DNA of 64,000 bases, taken from JAAXHB01 sp965221635 (lineage in GTDB: Bacteria; Actinomycetota; Acidimicrobiia; Acidimicrobiales; Aldehydirespiratoraceae). How positions within the stretch are numbered: position 1 is the first letter of the stretch; each line of letters opens with the position of its first letter. Made by a program: the position numbers and the translations under genes. Under the pieces are notes generated by a model. That model made no database searches. It saw nothing but the letters and a program-made list of their open reading frames with translations, and was not told the origin of the DNA. Location: assembly GCA_965221635.1 (NCBI GenBank), contig OZ244902.1:3100001-3164000 (forward strand), given 5' to 3'. This document shows, in pieces, positions 58,958 through 64,000 of the stretch.

Positions 58958-59722
58958 CACCAGTCCCCCGCCGTCGACTATCAGGGACTGCCCGTTCACC
59001 AGTCGGGCGGCGTCGGACGCCAGCCACACCGCAGCCTCGGCAACCTCATCGGCGGTGAGAAGGCGCCCGCCGATGTTTGACGCGGCGATCATCTTGGCGA
59101 TGTTCTCGTCGTCGCCGATGAAACCGCGGATCATCGGCGTGTCGGTGGAACCGGGAAGGATCGCGTTCACCCGAATGTTGCGACGCACGTAGGTTTGCGC
59201 CGCTGCCTTGGTGAGGCCCACCACTCCGTGCTTGGCCGCGGTGTAGTGAGGCAGCCCCGGCGCGGCCACCACCCCCGCACCCGACGACGTGTTCACGATG
59301 GCGCCCGCAGCGGCGGCGCTCATGTGGCGCAACTCGTGCTTCATGCACAAGAACACGCTGGTGAGGTTCACGTCGATCATCCGCTGCCACGCCTGCAGTG
59401 TCATGTCGTGCAGGTCGGTCATCGTGTCGCTGATGCCCGCATTGTTGAACGCCACGTCGATGCGGCCGTGCTCGGCCACCACGCCGTCCACAGCGGCGGC
59501 CACGGCGTCCTCGTCGGTCACGTCGAGGCCCACAGAGGTGGCGCTGCACCCCGCGGAGTTGATCGCTTGCGCGGTGGCTGTGGCGCCGGGTTCGTTGATG
59601 TCGGCCACCACCACCCGGGTTGCGCCCTGAGCAGCGAACTGCAACGCCGCGGCTTGACCAATGCCGCCGGCGCCGCCGGTCACGAACACCACCTTGCCGT
59701 CGGCAAGGCCCCGAACCGTCAT
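58952..59722 (-). CDS. Short-chain dehydrogenase/reductase
   Basis: A 256-residue FabG-like SDR with nucleotide loop VTGGAGGIGQAAAL (about 14-27), NNAGISDTMTD, the catalytic Ser in NTSSGAGVVAAPGLPHYTAAKHG and its YxxxK. FLVDGGG-type ending (SLIVDGGGLVR) is typical. It is followed upstream by the thiolase gene on the same strand and probably acts on a hydroxyacyl or alcohol substrate in the same degradation route. Confidence 0.9.
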   Translation of the reverse strand: MTVRGLADGKVVFVTGGAGGIGQAAALQFAAQGATRVVVADINEPGATATAQAINSAGCSATSVGLDVTDEDAVAAAVDGVVAEHGRIDVAFNNAGISDTMTDLHDMTLQAWQRMIDVNLTSVFLCMKHELRHMSAAAAGAIVNTSSGAGVVAAPGLPHYTAAKHGVVGLTKAAAQTYVRRNIRVNAILPGSTDTPMIRGFIGDDENIAKMIAASNIGGRLLTADEVAEAAVWLASDAARLVNGQSLIVDGGGLVR

Positions 59723-59752
59723 CGCCGCAGCCTCCGGGCGGCGGCAAGTCGA

Positions 59753-59800
59753 GTTGTCACAGGCGTTGTCACAGGAGTTGTCACAGGCGTTGTCACAGGC
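59753..59800. repeat. 12-bp tandem repeat, four near-identical copies
   Basis: GTTGTCACAGGC starts at 59753, 59765, 59777 and 59789 with a single mismatch (AGGA in the second copy). The array lies between the SDR start and the thiolase stop and overlaps the thiolase stop codon. Confidence 0.92.
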
Positions 59801-60944
59801 GTTCGATGATCGTCACGTTGGCCTGCCCGCCGCCTTCGCACATGGTTTGCAAGCCCCAGCGGCCACCGGTGCGTTCCAGTTCGTGCAGCAGCGTGGTGAG
59901 CAGCTTCGCCCCCGAACACCCAAGCGGATGACCCAGCGCGATGGCGCCTCCGTTCACGTTCACCTTTTCGTGGGGCACGCCGTGCTCGCGCATCCAGGCC
60001 ATCGGCACCGGCGCGAACGCCTCGTTGCACTCGAAGAGGTCGAAGTCGTCCACGCTCATGCCCGTTTTGTTCAGGGCGTACTCGGTGGCCGGGATCGGCC
60101 CGGTGAGCATGTAGATCGGGTCGTCGCCCCGAACCGACATGTGATGCACCCTTGCCTTGGGGGTGAGGTCGTGTTGTCGCAGCGCCTTCTCGGATGCCAC
60201 CAGCACCGCGGCGGCGCCGTCGCTGATCTGGCTGGACACCGCGGCGGTGAGCCTGCCTCCCTCGGCGAGCGTCGGCAGTGTGCGCATCCGCTCAAGCGAC
60301 GTGTCACGGCGGGGGCCTTCGTCGATGCCGAGCCCGGCGGTGGGCACTATCTCCGCGTCGAAGCGGCCCTCGTCGATGGCGGTGATGGCCCGGCGGTGGC
60401 TTTCCAGGGCGAACTCCTCCATTTCGTCTCTGGAGATGTCCCACTTCTCGGCGATCATTTCGGCGCCACGGAACTGCGACACCTCCTGGGTGCCGTAGCG
60501 CTTCACCCAGCCCTCGGATCCGCTGAAGGGATCGGTGTGGCCCAGCGGCTCCGCGGCGGTGAGCGCGTAGGTGATCGGCACCATTGACATGTTCTGCACG
60601 CCCCCGGCCACCACCAGGTCGCAAACGTCTGCCTTCACCGCCATCGCCGCGAAGCTCACGGCTTGCTGACCCGACCCGCACTGACGGTCGATGGTCACCC
60701 CCGGAACCGCTTCGGGCAGTCCCGCTGCCAGCCAGCATGTGCGGGCAATGTCACCGGCGTTGGGGCCCACGTTGTCGAGGTTGCCGAAGATCACGTCCTC
60801 CACGGCGTGGGGATCGGCACCGGTGCGATCCAGCAGCGCGGTGATCGCCGCGGCCCCCAAGTCAGCGGGGTGTACCCCCGAGAGTGCGCCCCCTCGACGC
60901 CCGGTTGGGGTGCGCACCGCGTCCACGATGTACGCCTCGCTCAT
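59793..60944 (-). CDS. Thiolase (acetyl-CoA acyltransferase)
   Basis: A 383-residue thiolase. The nucleophile is Cys89 (DRQCGSGQQAV). The C-terminal catalytic residues lie in NVNGGAIALGHPLGCSGAK (His) and QTMCEGGGQANVTIIERL (Cys). It cleaves 3-ketoacyl-CoA or condenses acetyl-CoA; with the SDR, acyl-CoA dehydrogenase and acyl-CoA synthetase of this region it suggests beta-oxidation. AGGAGG precedes the ATG at 60944, which settles the start against an upstream in-frame codon. Confidence 0.93.
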   Translation of the reverse strand: MSEAYIVDAVRTPTGRRGGALSGVHPADLGAAAITALLDRTGADPHAVEDVIFGNLDNVGPNAGDIARTCWLAAGLPEAVPGVTIDRQCGSGQQAVSFAAMAVKADVCDLVVAGGVQNMSMVPITYALTAAEPLGHTDPFSGSEGWVKRYGTQEVSQFRGAEMIAEKWDISRDEMEEFALESHRRAITAIDEGRFDAEIVPTAGLGIDEGPRRDTSLERMRTLPTLAEGGRLTAAVSSQISDGAAAVLVASEKALRQHDLTPKARVHHMSVRGDDPIYMLTGPIPATEYALNKTGMSVDDFDLFECNEAFAPVPMAWMREHGVPHEKVNVNGGAIALGHPLGCSGAKLLTTLLHELERTGGRWGLQTMCEGGGQANVTIIERL

Positions 60945-61023
60945 GGTGGTTCCTCCTGTAGTGCTGTTGGTTGCTTCTGCGGGTTGGTGCTGTTGATTGG
61001 TGCTCAAAGGATGCCGGCGGCGG

Positions 61024-62127
61024 TCACGAGAAGTGCGGGATCACCTCGCTGCCGATCAGTTCGATGGTTTGCATCACCTTGTCGTGGGGAATGTTGTACG
61101 GGTTGAACAAGCAGAACACAAGGTCACATCCTGTGGCTTCGTAGGCACGGAACATTTCGATGGCCCGCTCGGGGTCGCCGCACACGCAGGCGTTGGTGTC
61201 CAGCAGGAAGTCCATCGTGAGATGTTCGATGGAGCCGTCCTCCACGTGATCCGCGGTGGTGCCCAGGTAGTCGTAGGTGCCGAGATCGTCCTGCATCTCG
61301 CGCAGCCACTGCGCCACCGAGCCGATCAGCCGGGCGCCGGTTTTGGGGTACCACTCGAACGACTCGGCGGCCACCTCGACGGCCTCGGTGGTGGTGGGCG
61401 CAACGTTCACCATGGTGAAGCTGGCGGCGCGGTTGTTGATGAAGTGTCCGATCGGGTCGGTGCAAGTCTCGATGCCTTGCCGGTAGATGCCGATGCGGCG
61501 GCCCAGTTCCTCGGGCGGGGTGCCCACCGAGAACGAAAGCAGCCCCAGCCCGGCTTCGCCCACCATGCGATGCCCGCCGTCGGAGCTGGTGGCCGCCCAC
61601 AGCGGCGGGTGGGGTTTCTGCAACGGTTTGGGCAGCACCCGGCGGCGTGGCAGCTTCCAGTTGGCGCCGTCCCATTCGAATTCGTCGCTGGTCATGGCGC
61701 CCACGGTCATCTGCAACGCCTCGCGCCACATCGCCCGGGTGTCACCGGGATGGATCCCGAACCCCTCAAGCTCCAGGCGCGTGGCCGAGCGACCCGTGCC
61801 CAGCTCCACGCGCCCACCCGAGAGCAAATCGAGCACCGCCACACTCTCGGCGGTGCGCACCGGATGGTTGTAGGGCTTGGGCATGAGGCGCACCCCGTAG
61901 CCGAGTCGCAAGTTCTCGGTGACCGCGGCGAGATGCCCGTAAAGCACCTCGGGGTTGGAGCAGTGCGAGAACTCCTCCAGGAAGTGGTGTTCCACCGTCC
62001 AAACCGAATGGAAGCCCACCTTGTCACCGAGGCGAACCTGTTCCACCACCTCCTGATAGGCGCGGTGTTCGCTTTCGGCGCTCCAGGGGCGCGCCACGGG
62101 GATCTCGTAGAACATTGCGAACTTCAT
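61024..62127 (-). CDS. LLM-class (luciferase-like, probably F420-dependent) oxidoreductase
   Basis: A 367-residue TIM-barrel protein of the bacterial luciferase/F420 family: KFAMFYEIPVARPWS at the start, VWTVEHHFLEEFSHCSNPEVLYGHLAA, RLGYGVRLMPKPYNHPVRTAESVAVLDLLSGGRVELGTGRS. Cofactor may be FMN or F420; the actinobacterial setting makes either possible. It lies 79 nt upstream of the thiolase gene on the same strand. Confidence 0.88.
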   Translation of the reverse strand: MKFAMFYEIPVARPWSAESEHRAYQEVVEQVRLGDKVGFHSVWTVEHHFLEEFSHCSNPEVLYGHLAAVTENLRLGYGVRLMPKPYNHPVRTAESVAVLDLLSGGRVELGTGRSATRLELEGFGIHPGDTRAMWREALQMTVGAMTSDEFEWDGANWKLPRRRVLPKPLQKPHPPLWAATSSDGGHRMVGEAGLGLLSFSVGTPPEELGRRIGIYRQGIETCTDPIGHFINNRAASFTMVNVAPTTTEAVEVAAESFEWYPKTGARLIGSVAQWLREMQDDLGTYDYLGTTADHVEDGSIEHLTMDFLLDTNACVCGDPERAIEMFRAYEATGCDLVFCLFNPYNIPHDKVMQTIELIGSEVIPHFS

Positions 62128-62289
62128 GGCGCCATTTCTGTCGGGGTTGGTGGGATCATGCCGGGCCGGTCACACACCAGCATCCGCTTACGGTAAGTGT
62201 GCCCGTGCCGAGGTGGGCGGACTCACGGCCAGGCGGGCGCGAACACACGTGGAGTCCGGCAGGCGGCAATTGGTGCGAGTCGGGTGGTG

Positions 62290-63084
62290 CTAACCCGGTT
62301 TGTGGCCGGTCACCGCAATCGATGTTGGGCTGAGCATCACAAAGCCTGGCGTTCGCACCTGCTCAAGGGCTCGGTCGCCGTCGGCTTCGGTGATCACCTC
62401 GTACTGCACCAGCATCGGAATGGCCCGCTCCAACGCCAGGAACCACCACTCACCCGACGCCTCGCCGGGGCGCATCGCCCACACGTCGCCTTCCACTTGC
62501 AGGTCGCGCAGTCCGAGGTCGCGCATCCACCCCAGGATCCGCACACCCGCGTTGGCGTCGCGCCACTCGTCGTGGGCAGCCCCGGCGATGATCTTGTGAA
62601 CAGTGGCGTACGGCTCGGGCAGGGTTTGCTCGGCGAATTCGAGCATGGCGCCGTCCTCGATCACCATCGTGCCGCCCGGCGCCAGGGCGTCCACCAGCTT
62701 TGCCATCACCGCCTCACGCTCCGGGAGGTGCTGCAACAACGCACGTGCGTGAATCAGTTGGTAGCCCTCGGCGGGGAGGGCCTCGGTTTGCAAGTCCATT
62801 TGCACCACGTCGGTGTTGGCGGGCATGTCCAAGTGGAATCGCAAGTCCACGTCGGCCGAAACCACCCGGCCCCTGTCCCCCACCCGCTCCGCCAGCCAGG
62901 CCGACACGGTGCCCTGCCCGGCGCCTGCCTCCAACAGGCAAACGTCACCGTCGGTGGCGTCGAGCGCCTGTGCCACCAGCGGTTCGAGAATGGCGAAGGT
63001 GCGCGGGTCGCGTGCCTCTGCGAGCATGCCCAGGCGGGTTCGCTCAAGTTCCACTTCGTGATCTGGTGTTGAGTACTGCGACAC
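62290..63084 (-). CDS. Class I SAM-dependent methyltransferase
   Basis: A 264-residue protein. Motif I is CLLEAGAGQGTVSAWLAERVG (about 49-69), followed by VVSADVDLRF, LIHARALLQHLPEREAVM and LAPGGTMVIEDGAML, the standard order of a class I methyltransferase. The substrate is unknown. The frame can be extended upstream past 63084, but the ATG there is the natural start. Confidence 0.85.
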   Translation of the reverse strand: MSQYSTPDHEVELERTRLGMLAEARDPRTFAILEPLVAQALDATDGDVCLLEAGAGQGTVSAWLAERVGDRGRVVSADVDLRFHLDMPANTDVVQMDLQTEALPAEGYQLIHARALLQHLPEREAVMAKLVDALAPGGTMVIEDGAMLEFAEQTLPEPYATVHKIIAGAAHDEWRDANAGVRILGWMRDLGLRDLQVEGDVWAMRPGEASGEWWFLALERAIPMLVQYEVITEADGDRALEQVRTPGFVMLSPTSIAVTGHKPG

Positions 63085-63256
63085 GTCGCTCCGATCTTCC
63101 GGTGATGCCCGGATGTTTGCAGATGTTGGTGACCGGTTCGGTGATTGGCCGCCATGGCGGACGGCATCGGGTCACACGGGGGCTGACACGCAAGGGCCGA
63201 TGCGGCAGGCGGATGTAGCCTTCCGGGTTCTGAGAGGTCGCCCCGAGAGGTTGAGC

Positions 63257-64000
63257 GTGAAACACCAAGGCAACCTCGACGACACGCCCGAACAGGCGGA
63301 CTTCCGCAGGCGTGTGCGTGACTGGCACGACCGTCACGCCACGCCCCGCCACCGCAGCCGCCTGTTCGAAGTCCCCATGTACATGGACGAGGCCCGCGCC
63401 AAGGAGTCCTTCGAGGCCGGGCGAACCTGGCAGGCCACGCTGTTCGAGCATGGATGGGCGGGACTCGCCTGGCCCAGCGAATACGGCGGCGGTGGCGGCG
63501 AGCCCTGGCAAACACGGATCTTCTCGGAGGTGGCGTCTCAATACGAGGAATCCGCGGGGTTCCTGGAGGCCTCGATCTCCATGCTTGGGCCCACACTGTT
63601 GCGCCACGGAACCCACGAACAAAAGCGCCGCTTCGTGCCCGGCTTGCTGTCGGCCGAGATGGCGTTTTGTCAGCTCTTCAGCGAACCCGGCGCCGGCAGC
63701 GACCTTGCCTCGCTGGGCACCCGTGCGGTGCTCGACGGCAACGAGTTCGTGGTGAACGGACAAAAGGTGTGGAACTCGCAGGCACAGTTCTGCGACTGGG
63801 GGTTCATGCTGGTGCGCAGCGACCCCGACGCCCCCAAACATCGCGGCATCACCTTCTTGTTGTTGGACATGCGCAGCCCCGGAGTGCAGGCCAGGCCGTT
63901 GGTGCAGATGAACGGCGCCGCCCATTTCAACGAGGTGTTCCTCAGCGACGTGCGGGTGCCGGTGGCAAACGTGGTGGGCGAAATCAACGGCGGCTGGGGG
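63257..64000 (+). CDS. Acyl-CoA dehydrogenase, 3' end cut by window
   Basis: 248 codons are visible without a stop. GTG at 63257 is chosen (GAGAGG about seven bases upstream); TTG at 63251 is an in-frame alternative. The N-terminal helical domain includes LFEHGWAGLAWPSEYGG, and the flavin/substrate motif is CQLFSEPGAGSDLASLGTRAV (about 138-158), then GNEFVVNGQKVWNSQAQ. It introduces the alpha-beta double bond in acyl-CoA oxidation. It is divergent from the methyltransferase gene. Confidence 0.92.
   Translation, partial: MKHQGNLDDTPEQADFRRRVRDWHDRHATPRHRSRLFEVPMYMDEARAKESFEAGRTWQATLFEHGWAGLAWPSEYGGGGGEPWQTRIFSEVASQYEESAGFLEASISMLGPTLLRHGTHEQKRRFVPGLLSAEMAFCQLFSEPGAGSDLASLGTRAVLDGNEFVVNGQKVWNSQAQFCDWGFMLVRSDPDAPKHRGITFLLLDMRSPGVQARPLVQMNGAAHFNEVFLSDVRVPVANVVGEINGGWG

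Noticed and set aside
47011..59800. Tandem arrays considered as CRISPR
   Set aside because: Periods of 12-16 bp leave no room for spacers, units are degenerate, and no cas genes are present.

Overview
The window is GC-rich, densely packed actinobacterial chromosome. It carries a bldC-like HTH gene, carD, an F420-type luciferase-like oxidoreductase, the rplU-rpmA-obg-proB order, and also a full mreB-mreC-mreD-pbp2-rodA elongation operon, which mycobacteria and corynebacteria lack. This combination suggests a rod-shaped, aerobic, monoderm actinobacterium, plausibly of class Acidimicrobiia. The taxonomic call is inference from gene content and order only. Most gene starts are supported by 4-nt stop/start overlaps or by ribosome binding sites, and several starts were moved to internal codons for that reason.

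Layout. 1-12.5 kb: proA (cut by the window edge), a two-gene plus-strand insert (murJ, pspA), then a minus-strand housekeeping run of rplU, rpmA, obg, proB, an RNase E/G and the radical-SAM pair TIGR03960/TIGR03936. 12.6-18.6 kb: the rod-shape operon. 18.8-24.4 kb: ndk, folC, clpX, clpP and tig (apparently leaderless), then a tRNA-Gly(UCC). 24.6-34 kb: a methyltransferase, a bldC-like regulator and, divergent from it, a Tad/Flp pilus locus (cpaB, cpaE/tadZ, tadA, tadB, a small ORF, tadC, a pilin-like gene, two tadE-like genes, a tadG-like gene). No secretin is seen, as expected for a monoderm. 34-45.3 kb: a Ca/Na antiporter, ftsK, rnj, dapA, surf1, dapB, pnp and rpsO. 45.5-50.3 kb: a ferredoxin reductase, a small ferredoxin, a selenocysteine ArsC-family protein, an acyl-CoA synthetase and glnB. 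50.3-64 kb: accessory metabolism (SDRs, two D-aminoacylase-like amidohydrolases, a glutaminyl cyclase lipoprotein, a CapA-like protein, thiolase, LLM oxidoreductase, a methyltransferase, an acyl-CoA dehydrogenase cut by the window end) and carD.

Three results stand out. (1) The gene at 47141-47515 is an ArsC-family reductase whose catalytic residue 12 is encoded by an in-frame TGA. A hairpin with a GG-starting loop lies at the distance expected of a bacterial SECIS element, so this is very likely a selenoprotein that ordinary gene calling truncates. (2) Short-period degenerate tandem arrays (12, 14, 15 or 16 bp, each with a different unit) sit at many gene junctions and gene ends; arrays inside genes have periods divisible by three and encode tetra- or pentapeptide repeats. 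The clearest is a 12 x 15-bp array between tadB and tadC, where tadC has no ordinary start codon. (3) Four TnAC-like pentamers at exact 11-bp spacing lie over a promoter-like sequence far upstream of glnB and resemble a GlnR/MtrA operator.
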